NCBI GenBank assembly: GCA_964519145.1
Contig: CAZFHL010000001.1
Location: 1-64,000 of the forward strand
DNA: 64,000 bases
From: CAZFHL01 sp964519145
Lineage (GTDB): Bacteria > Patescibacteriota > Minisyncoccia > Phycocordibacterales > WO2-35-19
Direction: 5' to 3'
A model generated the notes under the pieces. The model was not told the DNA's origin. It saw only the letters and a program-made list of their open reading frames with translations, and did no database searches. Position numbers and translations under genes: made by a program. Every line of letters starts with the position of its first letter. Position 1 is the stretch's first letter. Below are positions 25,054-36,052 of the stretch, one piece after another.

Positions 25054-28000
25054 ATGTCAAATACAGCAACAAAAGCTAAATCAACTAAAGTATTGCCAAA
25101 AAAATATTTTAGTAAATTTAAAAAACCAATGGTTCCGATTCCAAACTTAGTAAAGGATCAGGTAGAATCTTTTAATTGGTTGATTGAGAAGGGTATAAAA
25201 GAGGTTTTTGATGAGTTTAAAGCAATAAATGACTTTTCTGGTAAAAAATTTAGATTTGAATTTCTAAGTTTTGAAATGGAAAAACCTAAATATGATGAAT
25301 ATTATGCAAAAGAAAAGAAGCTCTCGTATGAAGCACCTCTTAAAGCTCGTGTAAAACTTGTAAACAAGACTACTGGTACTGAAAAAGAACAAGAGGTATT
25401 TATGACAGACTTTCCTATGATGACATCCCATGGGACTTTTATTGTTAGTGGAATCGAAAGGGTAATAGTGCCACAACTAGCTAGATCTTTCGGTGTATTT
25501 TTTACAGAAATAGAATCTAAAGGGAAATTGCTTTTTGGAGCAAAAATTATACCAGCTAGAGGTGCATGGATTGAAATAGAAACAGATGTTGATAAGTCTT
25601 TGTTTGTAAGAATTGATAGAAAGAGAAAATTTTCAGTAACATCTCTTCTAAGAGCTTTTGGTGCAGAAACAGATTCAGAAATGCTAGATTTATTTAAAGG
25701 AAATCCAGATGCTAAAGAATATATAGAAAAATCTTTAGCAAAAGATCATGCAAAAACAGCAGATGAATCATTTGTCGAAATATATAGAAGACTTCGTGAT
25801 GGAGATTTGGCTACAGCAGAAAATGCTAGAGAGTTTTTCAAATCTCTTTTTGATGTTGAAAGATATGATTTACAAAAAGTCGGAAGATTTAGATTTAATT
25901 CAAGATTTGGTTTAAGTACAGAAGGTAAAGAGGCTGAAAGAAGAACTTTAAATTTAGAAGATATAAAATTGGTTATTAATCATATAATATCTCTAAACGT
26001 AACTCCTGGTTCAACAGAAGATGATATAGATCATTTAGGTAGTAGAAGAGTTAGATATGTTGGAGAACTATTGCAACAAAAATTTAGGATGGGCATGGCT
26101 CAAATCAAGAGGAATATGCAAAATAGAATGTCAACAGTTGAAACAGATTTAACTTTGCCAATACAATTTATAATACCAAAACCTCTTCAGGCTAGAATAA
26201 AAGAATTTTTCACAACAAACCAATTATCTCAATTTATGGCCCAAGAAAATGCTTTGGCTGAGATAGAACATTTGCGTATTTTGTCTGCTCTAGGTCCTGG
26301 AGGTTTAAATAGGAGTAGAGCAGGTTTTGAGGTGCGTGATGTTCACCCTTCTCATTATGGTAGACTTTGTCCAATACATACACCAGAAGGTCCAAACATT
26401 GGTCTTATACTTCACTTATCTTTGTATGCAAGAATAAATGAATTTGGAATGATAGAAACTCCTTATGCAAAAGTTAAAAAAGGTATAGTGACAGATGAAA
26501 TAGTATATTTGAATGCTTTAGAAGAGGAACAGTATGCAATTGCTCACGCCGCAGTTCCATATAATGAAAAGGGCAAAATTGAAGTTGATATGGTAGAAGC
26601 TAGAATAAAAGGTAAACCTGGTATTACAGATAGAGATAAAATAGATTTTATGGATGTGGCTACAAACCAAGCATTTTCAATTGCTACTTCTATGATTCCT
26701 TTTCTTAATCATGACGATGCTCACAGAGCACTCATGGGTTCTAATATGCAAAAACAAGCTACTCCTTGTGTTGAACCAGAAGCTCCTGTAGTTGCTACAG
26801 GTATTGAGGGTCCTGCTATGAAAGATACAGGAAGACTTGTTGTTGCAAATGAAGATGGAACTGTAAGTAAATTGTCCGGAAATTCAATAGAAATAACTAG
26901 CAATAAGGGTATAAAAAATAATTACAGACTAATAAATTTTGCAAAAACCAATAGTGCGACTTGTTTCCATCAGAGACCTATTGTTGATATTGGTGATACA
27001 GTAAAAAAGGGTGATGTTTTGGCAGATTCATTAACTAGTGTAAATGGAGAAATGGCAATTGGTCAAAATATATTCATCGCTTTTCTTTCTTGGTCTGGTG
27101 CAAACTATGAAGATGCTATTATATTGTCTGAGAGATTAATAAAAGAAAATAAATTTACAACAGTTCATATTGATGAAGTTGTAGTAAATGTTCGTGATAC
27201 TAAATTAGGTCCTGAAGTTACTACTTGCGATATACCAAACATTGGTGAAAGTAAATTAAAAAATTTAGCAGAAGATGGAATTGTGAGAGTTGGAGCAGAG
27301 GTTAGTCCTGGTGATATATTGGTTGGTAAAATTACTCCAAAAGGTGAAAGTCAATTGACTCCAGAAGAGAGATTGCTTAGGTCTTTGTTTGGTGAAAAGG
27401 CTAGAGATGTTAAAGATACTTCAAAGAGAGTTGAGGGTGGTAAAAAGGGTAGAATAATAAATGTTCAGGTCTTTTCAAGAGAAAAAGGAGATAAGTTGGA
27501 TTCAGGTATTATAAAAAGAATTCATATTGAAATTGCCCAAATAAGAAATGTTTCTGTTGGAGATAAGTTGGCAGGAAGACATGGTAATAAAGGTGTTATA
27601 TCAAGGATACTTCCTGTCGAAGATATGCCTTATACAGCAGACGGTACACCTGTTGATATAATACTGACCCCTCTTGGTCTGCCTTCAAGAATGAACCTTG
27701 GTCAAATCCTTGAATTGCATTTAGGTTTGGCAGCAAAAACTTTAGGTTATCAGGCAATTGTTCCACCATTTGCGGGTGCTACAGATATGGAAATAAAAGA
27801 AGAATTGAAAAAAGCAGGATTTAATGAAAATGGAAAAATACAATTATTTGATGGTCGTACAGGGGATGCTTTTAAACAAGAAACTTCTGTTGGTTATATG
27901 TATATGTTAAAACTTGACCATATGGTTGAAGATAAAATACATATGAGATCTATTGGGCCTTATTCTCTAATCACACAACAACCGTTGGGTGGAAAGGCAC

Positions 28001-28284
28001 AAGGTGGAGGCCAAAGATTTGGAGAAATGGAAGTTTGGGCGCTTTTGGGTCATGGTGCTGCTTATACATTGCGTGAAATGTTGACTATAAAATCTGACGA
28101 TATTTTAGGAAGAAGTGCGGCTTTTGATGCTATTGTAAAAGGAGAAAAAATTAAATCAGAAAATTTACCAGCGGCGTTTAATGTTCTTATAAGCAATTTA
28201 AGAGGTCTTGCTCTAGATATTGATTTAGTAAAAAGAGACAGGGGAGATTTCAAATTATCAGATGATTTAAATAATAAAAATTAA
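25054..28284 (+). CDS. rpoB: RNA polymerase subunit beta
   Basis: 1076 residues, compact compared with ~1180-1340 elsewhere. Catalytic half of the polymerase core. Recognisable regions: N-terminal protrusion VPIPNLVKDQVESFNWL, rifampicin-site region LSQFMAQENALAEIEHLR with RRVRYVGE upstream, the HPSHYGRLCPIHTPEGPNIG block, and C-terminal GQRFGEMEVWALLGHGAA. In the fork region, NALAEI replaces the usual NPLSE(L/I), which bears on rifamycin binding. rpoC follows after 4 bp. The ribosomal genes rplJ-rplL, often upstream, are not present. Confidence 0.98.
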   Translation: MSNTATKAKSTKVLPKKYFSKFKKPMVPIPNLVKDQVESFNWLIEKGIKEVFDEFKAINDFSGKKFRFEFLSFEMEKPKYDEYYAKEKKLSYEAPLKARVKLVNKTTGTEKEQEVFMTDFPMMTSHGTFIVSGIERVIVPQLARSFGVFFTEIESKGKLLFGAKIIPARGAWIEIETDVDKSLFVRIDRKRKFSVTSLLRAFGAETDSEMLDLFKGNPDAKEYIEKSLAKDHAKTADESFVEIYRRLRDGDLATAENAREFFKSLFDVERYDLQKVGRFRFNSRFGLSTEGKEAERRTLNLEDIKLVINHIISLNVTPGSTEDDIDHLGSRRVRYVGELLQQKFRMGMAQIKRNMQNRMSTVETDLTLPIQFIIPKPLQARIKEFFTTNQLSQFMAQENALAEIEHLRILSALGPGGLNRSRAGFEVRDVHPSHYGRLCPIHTPEGPNIGLILHLSLYARINEFGMIETPYAKVKKGIVTDEIVYLNALEEEQYAIAHAAVPYNEKGKIEVDMVEARIKGKPGITDRDKIDFMDVATNQAFSIATSMIPFLNHDDAHRALMGSNMQKQATPCVEPEAPVVATGIEGPAMKDTGRLVVANEDGTVSKLSGNSIEITSNKGIKNNYRLINFAKTNSATCFHQRPIVDIGDTVKKGDVLADSLTSVNGEMAIGQNIFIAFLSWSGANYEDAIILSERLIKENKFTTVHIDEVVVNVRDTKLGPEVTTCDIPNIGESKLKNLAEDGIVRVGAEVSPGDILVGKITPKGESQLTPEERLLRSLFGEKARDVKDTSKRVEGGKKGRIINVQVFSREKGDKLDSGIIKRIHIEIAQIRNVSVGDKLAGRHGNKGVISRILPVEDMPYTADGTPVDIILTPLGLPSRMNLGQILELHLGLAAKTLGYQAIVPPFAGATDMEIKEELKKAGFNENGKIQLFDGRTGDAFKQETSVGYMYMLKLDHMVEDKIHMRSIGPYSLITQQPLGGKAQGGGQRFGEMEVWALLGHGAAYTLREMLTIKSDDILGRSAAFDAIVKGEKIKSENLPAAFNVLISNLRGLALDIDLVKRDRGDFKLSDDLNNKN

Positions 28285-28288
28285 AAAT

Positions 28289-31200
28289 ATGAATAATAGA
28301 AATCAAAGCTTGACACCTGATTTTGATATGATGAAGCTATCTTTGGCTTCACCTGAAAGAATCAAAGAATGGTCATATGGAGAAATAACAAAACCTGAAA
28401 CCATTAATTACAGAACACAAAGAAGTGAAAGACATGGTTTGTTTGATGAAAAAATATTTGGTCCTGATAAAGACTATGAATGTTATTGCGGTAAATACAA
28501 AGGTATAAGATACAAAGGTATTATTTGTGAAAAATGTGGAGTAGAAATAACAAGATCTATTGTAAGAAGAGAGAGAATGGGTCATATAGAACTCGCTGCT
28601 CCTGTATCAAATATTTGGTTTTTAAAGAGTATGCCATCAAGAATTTCTCTTATATTGGGGCTTCAAAGTATTGATGTTGAAAAAGTAATATATTTTGCAG
28701 GATACATTATTACAAAAGTTTCTAATGAATCAAAATTAGAAATATTGAGAGATTTAGATGCTGAGTTTAAAGCAAAAATAAAACAATTAACAGAAGAAAA
28801 GCATAAAGATGAATTGAAAGAAAAATTGCTATCAACTAAAAAAGAAATTGAGGACATAGTAGAGGGTAAAGTTATAGATGAAGTGGCTTATCATAATTAT
28901 TCTGTAAAATATGGTTCATTTTTTGAAGCAGAGATTGGAGCAGAGGCAATTTTCAATATATTTAGGAGAACAGATCTTAAAAAATTAGAGACAGCTATTT
29001 TGGAAGAATTAAAAAATGCTAAATCAGTTGACAGCACAAAACTTTCAAAGAGATTAAGCATTATTCAATCAATGATAAGATCAAATACTAGACCTGAATG
29101 GATGTTTTTGACATCTGTACCTGTCATACCTCCTGCTATGAGACCAATGGTTCCTCTTGATGGTGGTAGATACGCTACAAGTGATGTAAATGATTTGTAC
29201 AGAAGAGTGATAAACAGAAATAATAGATTGAAAAAATTAAAAGAAATTGGAGCTCCTGATGTAATTTTAAGGAATGAAAAAAGAATTTTACAAGAAGCTG
29301 TTGATGCTTTGATCGATAATTCCATAAGACATAATAATCAACAAGCAAATGCTCAAGTAAATAAATCAAGAGAATTAAAATCTTTAGCAGATAATCTTAA
29401 AGGCAAAAGAGGTTTATTCAGACAAAATCTTTTAGGTAAAAGAGTAGATTATTCTGGAAGATCTGTAATTGTTGTTGGACCAGATTTAAAACTACATCAA
29501 TGTGGTTTACCAAAACATATGGCTTTGGAATTGTTTAAACCTTTTGTTGTGGCTCAATTATTAAAAAAGGAACTTGCTTTCAATGTAAGAGGTGCTAGCC
29601 GTCTTATTGATGATCAGATACCAGAAGTATGGGCAATACTTGAAGATGTTATAAAAAATAAATATGTGCTTTTAAACAGAGCTCCTACTTTGCACAGATT
29701 AGGTATTCAAGCATTTCAACCTATTTTAATTGAAGGAAATGCTATCCAAGTTCATCCACTTGTTTGTAATGCTTTCAATGCTGACTTCGATGGAGACCAA
29801 ATGGCAGTACATGTACCTCTTTCAGAAGAAGCGCAAATAGAAGCAAAGATGATCATGGCTTCCGATAAAAATATTTTGAAACCTGGAAGTGGTGAACCTA
29901 CAATATCAAATAAACCACTCGATATTATCTTGGGTTGTTATTGGATGACAAAAGATGTTGTTGGTGAAAAAGGCGAAGGGTTGGTGTTTCCATCTCCAAA
30001 CAATGCCATCACTGCTTATGATTTTGATTTGGTAAGTTTTAGAGCAAAGATAAAAGTTTTACCTACTGATTCTTTAAAATATAAAAAATTTAATGGAGAG
30101 TTATTTGAAACAACCATAGGAAGATTATTATTTAATGCTGTTTTACCAAATGATTATCCTTATATAAACAATGAAATAGATACGAAGAAAATGAAGGCGA
30201 TAATTGATGATCTTATACAACAATATGGGACAGACGCTATCCCTGCTATTATGGATAAAATAAAATCTTTTGGATTTAAGTACGCTACAGTTTCTGGTGT
30301 TACTTGGAGTATCAGTGATGTTATTGTTCCTACTAAAAAAGATGAAATAATTTCAAATTCAAAAGAAAAAATTCAAGTTATTGAGGATCAATACAATGAT
30401 GGTCTAATATCTGAATCTGAAAAGAAAATTAAAAATATTGAAATTTGGTCATCTACAAAAGAACAAGTGGAAAAAGCAATGCAGGAAGTGATGGATAAAA
30501 CAGGTTCTGTTTATGATATGGTGAAATCTGGAGCGAGAGGATCGATGGGACAATTGGTTCAAATGGCTGGTATGAAAGGGCTTATTGTAAATAATGCTGG
30601 AGAGACCATTGATTTTCCTGTTATTTCTTCAAACAAAGAAGGTCTAACACCAATAGAATATTTCATCACTACTCATGGAGCAAGAAAGGGTCTTACTGAT
30701 ACAGCATTAAATACCGCAAAAGCAGGTTACCTTACAAGAAGGTTGTTTGATGTTGGTCAAGATGTGTTGATAACAGAGGAAGATTGTGGAACAAAAAATA
30801 ATATTCTCTTACAAAGAAGAACTCCATCTGGTATGGAAGTTTCTTTGGCAAAAGTTTCTAAAGGTAGGTTTATTGCAGAAGATTTGAAAGATCAAGATGG
30901 TAATTTGATTTTTGAAAAAGGTCATTTTGTTACTCGTGATGATGCAAATAAAATAGAAGCATCTTCTGTACAAAATTTACTAGTCAGATCTCCTCTTACT
31001 TGCGAAACATTAGATGGTATCTGTGTTAAATGTTATGGTTCTGATTTGGGTAGAAATAAAATAATTGGGGTAGGTGAAGCTGTTGGTACTATTGCTGCTC
31101 AAGCTATTGGTGAGCCTGGTACTCAACTTACTATGCGTACTTTCCATCAAGGAGGTACTGCTTCTGCTGGTGGAGATATTACGCAAGGTTTACCTAGAGT

Positions 31201-31936
31201 AGAAGAGGTTTTTGAAAATAGAACTCCAAAAAATCCGGCTGTGATTGCAAAAGTAGATGGTATTGTTAGCGAGATTAAAACAGAAAATAGAGAAAAAATA
31301 ATTGTTATTTTGCCAGATGAAGGAAGTAAATCTAAATCTACAACCAATACAGAATATCCAGTAAATTATCACCGTATTGTCTTGGTTAAGATAGGAGATA
31401 AAGTCAAAAAAGGAGATTTTTTGACAGATGGCTCCGCAGATCTTGATGAGTTATTTAAATATGGAGGTAAAGAAAAAACACAAAATTATATTATTCAAGA
31501 AATTACAAAAATTTATGAGTTGCAAGGAGAGCCTGTATCTAGAAAACATATTGAAGTGATTATTAGACAAATGTTTTCTAGAATTAAAGTCAAAGAACCG
31601 GGAGAAACTAGATTTTCACAAGGTGATGTTGTATCTAAATCTGAATTCTTGATTGAAAATACAGAATCAAAAATCACAAATAAAGAAGAGGCAAAATCAG
31701 AATCATTGCTTCTTGGTGTTACAGAAGTTTCTCTTTCAAGACAGAGCTTTTTGTCATCAGCTTCTTTCCAACATACAACTAGGATGCTTATACAAAATGC
31801 TCTAAAAGGCACAGAAGATGAACTTAAGGGGTTAAAAGAAAATGTAATTATTGGAAGACTTATACCTGCTGGTTCAGGATTTAAAGGTAGTGAAAAATAT
31901 AAAATCATAGAAGACTTAAAACAAAAAGAGATCTAA
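28289..31936 (+). CDS. rpoC: RNA polymerase subunit beta'
   Basis: 1215 residues. N-terminal zinc site CYCGKY...CEKCGVE near residues 63-82, active-site NADFDGDQMAVH near residue 500, bridge/trigger region GARKGLTDTALNTAKAGYL, second zinc site with CETLDGICVKCYG, and the GEPGTQLTMRTFHQGG end of the catalytic part. Full set of core motifs. Starts 4 bp after rpoB; dnaG follows 11 bp later. Confidence 0.98.
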   Translation: MNNRNQSLTPDFDMMKLSLASPERIKEWSYGEITKPETINYRTQRSERHGLFDEKIFGPDKDYECYCGKYKGIRYKGIICEKCGVEITRSIVRRERMGHIELAAPVSNIWFLKSMPSRISLILGLQSIDVEKVIYFAGYIITKVSNESKLEILRDLDAEFKAKIKQLTEEKHKDELKEKLLSTKKEIEDIVEGKVIDEVAYHNYSVKYGSFFEAEIGAEAIFNIFRRTDLKKLETAILEELKNAKSVDSTKLSKRLSIIQSMIRSNTRPEWMFLTSVPVIPPAMRPMVPLDGGRYATSDVNDLYRRVINRNNRLKKLKEIGAPDVILRNEKRILQEAVDALIDNSIRHNNQQANAQVNKSRELKSLADNLKGKRGLFRQNLLGKRVDYSGRSVIVVGPDLKLHQCGLPKHMALELFKPFVVAQLLKKELAFNVRGASRLIDDQIPEVWAILEDVIKNKYVLLNRAPTLHRLGIQAFQPILIEGNAIQVHPLVCNAFNADFDGDQMAVHVPLSEEAQIEAKMIMASDKNILKPGSGEPTISNKPLDIILGCYWMTKDVVGEKGEGLVFPSPNNAITAYDFDLVSFRAKIKVLPTDSLKYKKFNGELFETTIGRLLFNAVLPNDYPYINNEIDTKKMKAIIDDLIQQYGTDAIPAIMDKIKSFGFKYATVSGVTWSISDVIVPTKKDEIISNSKEKIQVIEDQYNDGLISESEKKIKNIEIWSSTKEQVEKAMQEVMDKTGSVYDMVKSGARGSMGQLVQMAGMKGLIVNNAGETIDFPVISSNKEGLTPIEYFITTHGARKGLTDTALNTAKAGYLTRRLFDVGQDVLITEEDCGTKNNILLQRRTPSGMEVSLAKVSKGRFIAEDLKDQDGNLIFEKGHFVTRDDANKIEASSVQNLLVRSPLTCETLDGICVKCYGSDLGRNKIIGVGEAVGTIAAQAIGEPGTQLTMRTFHQGGTASAGGDITQGLPRVEEVFENRTPKNPAVIAKVDGIVSEIKTENREKIIVILPDEGSKSKSTTNTEYPVNYHRIVLVKIGDKVKKGDFLTDGSADLDELFKYGGKEKTQNYIIQEITKIYELQGEPVSRKHIEVIIRQMFSRIKVKEPGETRFSQGDVVSKSEFLIENTESKITNKEEAKSESLLLGVTEVSLSRQSFLSSASFQHTTRMLIQNALKGTEDELKGLKENVIIGRLIPAGSGFKGSEKYKIIEDLKQKEI

Positions 31937-31947
31937 TAGATCTAAAT

Positions 31948-33636
31948 ATGCATTCAGATGTTTCAATTATAAAAGACAGATTAGATGTAGCTGATGTTAT
32001 TTCTGCTTATATAAAAATTGAAAAATCTGGTATAAATTGGAAAGCTAAATGTCCATTTCATAACGAGAAGACACCATCCTTCTTTATATCTACAGCAAGG
32101 CAAACATTTTATTGTTTTGGTTGCGGAGAGAAAGGTGATATATTTACATTCGTAGAAAAATTTGAAGGAGTTGATTTTAGAGGAGCACTTAAAATATTGG
32201 CAGATAAAGCAGGTGTGGAATTGAGTAAAAATTTAGTTTCTACAAAGGATGATTCTTTAGATAAAATGCTTGATTTAATGGAAGAATCTACATTATTTTA
32301 TCAAAATAATTTGTCTAAAAATTTAGAAGCGCAGGAATATTTAAAAAAAAGAGGTATTTCTTTTGATTCAGTAAAAAAATGGAGGATAGGTTTTGCTATT
32401 GATGAATGGAGGAATTTGCATGACTATATTTTATCTAAAAATTTTAGTGTAAATGATTTGCTTGAAACCGGTATGGTAAAAAAGGCGCTTGATCAAAACG
32501 AAAAAACACAAAAAGTGTACGATACTTTTAGAGGGAGAATAATGTTTCCAATAATGGATACCGCTAATAGGACAATTGCATTTTCTGGAAGAGCACTGAA
32601 AAAAGATGACAAGGTACCTAAATATTTAAATTCTCCTGAAACCAAATTGTTTTTTAAATCAGAAGTTTTGTATGGCTTTAATATTGCAAAAGAACACATT
32701 AGAAAATTAGGTTATACAGTCTTGGTTGAAGGACAGATGGATTTAATAATGTCTCATCAGGCAGGGATTTTGAATACAGTGGCGTCTTCTGGCACCGCTC
32801 TTACCGAATTGCATTTAAAAAGAATATTAAAGTTATCAAATAAAATGATTATTGGTTATGATGGTGATCAAGCTGGAGTAAAAGCTTGTTTTAGAGCTTC
32901 TATTATGGCGCTTTCTCTTGGTATGGAAGTAAAAATTGTTGAAATAGATGAAAATGAAGACCCAGCTTTAATTGTTTTTAAGGATCCTAATATATGGAGA
33001 GATGCTGTAAAAAATGCAAAACATATAATTGATGCTTATATAGAGAAAGCATTTCTCGATAGAGATGATAGAAAGATAAATTTAAGTGTATCAAACAATG
33101 TTTTGCCATTACTTTCTGTACTCAAAAGTGATATAGAAAAAGCTAGATTTGTAAAAAAAATTGCTTCTAAGATGAGTATATCTGAAGAATTTATTTGGTC
33201 TGATTTGAAAAAAATAAAAATTGATGAAAATGGTGGAGATAGTTTTGTTATAGAAAATATTAAAACTGATAAAAATATATTTGATTTAGATAAATTACTT
33301 GTTTCCTTTATCTTTTTAAAAGAATCTCATAAGGTTTCTGATCATAATGTAAAAGATATGTGGCAAAAGATAGTTGGAAAAGAATATGTTGCAAAAAAGA
33401 TAGAAGAATATTGTCAATATAAAGAAGCTTTAATTTTTGAAGCCGAATCTTATATAGGCGAAAGTACTTTTGATAACATTTTATTAGATGTTTTATGTAG
33501 GGTGGAATCAAATCATTTGAAAAATCGTTTAAAAATTATAGTAAAAAATATGGATATTTTAAAAGATAAAATAGAAATAGAAAAAAATAATGAAGAATTA
33601 TTAAATATACAAAAAAGATTACGAGAGCTTGGTTGA
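31948..33636 (+). CDS. dnaG: DNA primase
   Basis: 562 residues. Makes RNA primers for replication. N-terminal zinc-binding domain CPFHNEKTPSFF...CFGCGEKGD, RNA polymerase/Toprim core with LVEGQMDLIMSHQAG and GYDGDQAG, then a helicase-interaction region of low conservation. Linked to rpoD as in the macromolecular synthesis operon, here also joined to rpoBC. Confidence 0.96.
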   Translation: MHSDVSIIKDRLDVADVISAYIKIEKSGINWKAKCPFHNEKTPSFFISTARQTFYCFGCGEKGDIFTFVEKFEGVDFRGALKILADKAGVELSKNLVSTKDDSLDKMLDLMEESTLFYQNNLSKNLEAQEYLKKRGISFDSVKKWRIGFAIDEWRNLHDYILSKNFSVNDLLETGMVKKALDQNEKTQKVYDTFRGRIMFPIMDTANRTIAFSGRALKKDDKVPKYLNSPETKLFFKSEVLYGFNIAKEHIRKLGYTVLVEGQMDLIMSHQAGILNTVASSGTALTELHLKRILKLSNKMIIGYDGDQAGVKACFRASIMALSLGMEVKIVEIDENEDPALIVFKDPNIWRDAVKNAKHIIDAYIEKAFLDRDDRKINLSVSNNVLPLLSVLKSDIEKARFVKKIASKMSISEEFIWSDLKKIKIDENGGDSFVIENIKTDKNIFDLDKLLVSFIFLKESHKVSDHNVKDMWQKIVGKEYVAKKIEEYCQYKEALIFEAESYIGESTFDNILLDVLCRVESNHLKNRLKIIVKNMDILKDKIEIEKNNEELLNIQKRLRELG

Positions 33637-33672
33637 TGCTCAAAAATAAATTATGAGTTAATATATAAAAGT

Positions 33673-34878
33673 ATGTCAAAAAAGAAAAATATAAATAAAT
33701 ATAAAAAAATCAAGAAAGATAGATTAAAAAAAGTTATTAAAAAGACTGTCATTAAAAAAGTAAAACCAAAAAAAGTTTTATCTAAAAATATTTCCAACAA
33801 AAAGATTTCTGAGGTAGATATTGTAAAGCAGAAAAAATTAAATTTAATCACAAAAGGTAAGGAAAGAGGATTTATTACTTATGATGAAATTTTGAAAGAA
33901 TTCCCTACTGTGGAAGAAGATGTCTTGATGCTTGAAGAAATATATGAAGAATGTGAAACGGCAGGCATAGATATTTTAGAAGGAGGAAGACTTCTTGAAG
34001 ATGATGCAATATTGGGTAAAAATAAAAATCTTTTAAAAGATGACTCAAATTACGATTCCATTCAGATGTATTTAAAAGAGATTGGTCAGCATTCTCTTAT
34101 TTCTGGCTCTCAAGAAAAAGATTTGGCTAAAAGGATAATGCAGGGGGATAATGAGGCAAAAAATATATTAGCAAGGGCAAACTTGCGTTTAGTTGTTTCT
34201 ATTGCTAAAAAATATGTTGGCAGAAGTTCAGATCTGACTTTACTTGATTTGATTCAAGAGGGGAATCTCGGTTTATTTAAAGCTGTGGATAAATTTGATT
34301 ATACTAAGGGTTATAAATTTTCTACATATGCCACCTGGTGGATTAGGCAAGCTATAACTAGGGCATTAGCAGATCAGAGTAGGACTATTCGTGTACCTGT
34401 TCATATGGTTGAAACAATTGCAAAATATAAACAAGTTGTAAGGAGATTGTCTCAAGATTTAGGCAGAGATCCACTACCAGAAGAAATAGCTGTTGAAATG
34501 GGTCTTGATGCTGATAAGGTTTATATGATTGAAAAAATTGATCAAGGGACTGTATCTTTAGAGAGTCCAGTGGGGGATGATGAAGACAAATCAACTTTGG
34601 AAGATTTTTTGGCTGATGATAAAATATTATCTCCAGAACAAGAGTCAAATAGGAGAATTATAAGAGATCAATTGATGGAAATTTTAAATGATTTACCTCC
34701 GAAAGAAAAGAAAATAATAGAAATGCGAAATGGTTTGATAGATGGGGTTTATCATACATTAGAAGATGTGGGCAAAGAATTTGGTGTTACAAGAGAAAGG
34801 ATAAGACAAATAGAAGCTAAAGCTATTGAAAAAATGAGAGGACACGAAAAGACCAAAAGATTGCAACATTTTCTATAA
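33673..34878 (+). CDS. rpoD: Principal RNA polymerase sigma factor
   Basis: 401 residues. A very Lys-rich N-terminal 50 residues, then a region 1.1-like segment ([14 protein letters not shown]). Region 1.2-2: [44 protein letters not shown]; region 2.4: [17 protein letters not shown]; region 3; region 4.2: [23 protein letters not shown] group 1 sigma factor, consistent with the TTGACA/TATAAT promoters in the window. Confidence 0.97.
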   Translation: MSKKKNINKYKKIKKDRLKKVIKKTVIKKVKPKKVLSKNISNKKISEVDIVKQKKLNLITKGKERGFITYDEILKEFPTVEEDVLMLEEIYEECETAGIDILEGGRLLEDDAILGKNKNLLKDDSNYDSIQMYLKEIGQHSLISGSQEKDLAKRIMQGDNEAKNILARANLRLVVSIAKKYVGRSSDLTLLDLIQEGNLGLFKAVDKFDYTKGYKFSTYATWWIRQAITRALADQSRTIRVPVHMVETIAKYKQVVRRLSQDLGRDPLPEEIAVEMGLDADKVYMIEKIDQGTVSLESPVGDDEDKSTLEDFLADDKILSPEQESNRRIIRDQLMEILNDLPPKEKKIIEMRNGLIDGVYHTLEDVGKEFGVTRERIRQIEAKAIEKMRGHEKTKRLQHFL

Positions 34879-34929
34879 AACTTTATAAATTAGTTTTGCT
34901 ATTTTATTTAAAACTGTTAAAATATAAAT

Positions 34930-35157
34930 ATGTTAAAAAATAAAGATACTCACATGACTATATCTTACTTTGTACGAAATATATCAATTGTTCTCGGTTT
35001 AGTCTTAATCTGGAGAGGTATATGGTATGTACTTGATGAATTTGATATATTGTTTCTAAATGGAAGTCATTTTTGGACAGCAATAGGCGGTATTGTATTA
35101 GGACTTATAATACTTTATATTCCAGATCATGACTTAAAAGAGATAGGAAAATTATAA
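34930..35157 (+). CDS. Small two-helix membrane protein
   Basis: 75 residues, two transmembrane helices (SIVLGLVLIWRGIWYVL and AIGGIVLGLIILYI). I recall similar short proteins in other Patescibacteria, function unknown. No SD. Confidence 0.65.
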   Translation: MLKNKDTHMTISYFVRNISIVLGLVLIWRGIWYVLDEFDILFLNGSHFWTAIGGIVLGLIILYIPDHDLKEIGKL

Positions 35158-35189
35158 TATATAATTAAAATCTGTAAGTCTTAATTGAA

Positions 35190-35543
35190 TTAAGCGACTA
35201 TATTTGGTGTGTTATCTGAAAGTTTTGGCTGTTTTGCTCCTTTAAATTTTCTATGTGTACTTATATCGACTACACTATTTGTTTTTGAATTTAATTCATC
35301 TATTCTTTTTTGTAGAGATTTTATTTGAATCAATAGTTCATCTGCTTTTTGCTTTGTTTCTTCAAGCGTTTCATTTTGGACTCTGCTATTTGTAGATATT
35401 GCGCATACAGTATGTCCATATTCTATACACAACATACCTAATTTGTTATAAAGTATATCTAATTCGTTTAGATTTCCTTCCGAATGTATACCACTGTCCA
35501 AGACATCATCAACATCATTTAGATCCACTTTGTTATTTTCCAT
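35190..35543 (-). CDS. Hypothetical coiled-coil protein
   Basis: 117 residues, acidic start (NNKVDLNDVDDVLDSG), a helical middle with heptad-like pattern (LEETKQKADELLIQIKSLQK) and a basic tail. No family recognised. Divergent from mscL. Confidence 0.6.
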   Translation of the reverse strand: MENNKVDLNDVDDVLDSGIHSEGNLNELDILYNKLGMLCIEYGHTVCAISTNSRVQNETLEETKQKADELLIQIKSLQKRIDELNSKTNSVVDISTHRKFKGAKQPKLSDNTPNIVA

Positions 35544-35626
35544 ATTTTATAGATAAATTAATAATTGAAATAATAAAAAAATCTGTTAGAATTTTGATAT
35601 TAAAAGCTAATTTAATTATAAGCCTT

Positions 35627-36028
35627 ATGTTTAAAGAATTCAAACAATTTTTATTGAGAGGTAATGTTGTAGATTTAGCGGTCGGTGTAGTGGTTGGAGC
35701 TTCTTTTGGTTCTGTGGTCTCTGCCTTAGTTTCAGATTTATTAACTCCTCTTATTGGAGCTGTAGCAAGAGTGCCAGACTTTAGTAATCTTTTGTTTACA
35801 ATAAATGGAAGTCAGTTTATGTATGGGCATTTTATAAATGCAATAATCGCTTTTCTGTTGGTTTCTTTTTCTATATTTTTCTTTGTTGTAAAACCGATGA
35901 ATATTTTGATTGCTAGAGCAAGAAAAGAGCCACCTTCAGATCCTACAACTAAAAAATGTGAAGAATGTTTGAGTGAAATACCTATAAATGCTAAAAGATG
36001 TTCATATTGTACCCAATCTGTTAATTAA
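35627..36028 (+). CDS. mscL: Large-conductance mechanosensitive channel with C-terminal zinc ribbon
   Basis: 133 residues from ATG 35627 (upstream in-frame codons lack a start signal). EFKQFLLRGNVVDLAVGVVVGASFG is the conserved N-terminal and pore helix; the second membrane helix follows a short loop. The C-terminus adds CEECLSEIPINAKRCSYC, a four-Cys zinc ribbon that replaces the usual cytoplasmic helix end. Releases osmolytes on sudden hypo-osmotic stress. Confidence 0.92.
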   Translation: MFKEFKQFLLRGNVVDLAVGVVVGASFGSVVSALVSDLLTPLIGAVARVPDFSNLLFTINGSQFMYGHFINAIIAFLLVSFSIFFFVVKPMNILIARARKEPPSDPTTKKCEECLSEIPINAKRCSYCTQSVN

Positions 36029-36052
36029 TTTATAAATTAAACTTAGTTTTAA

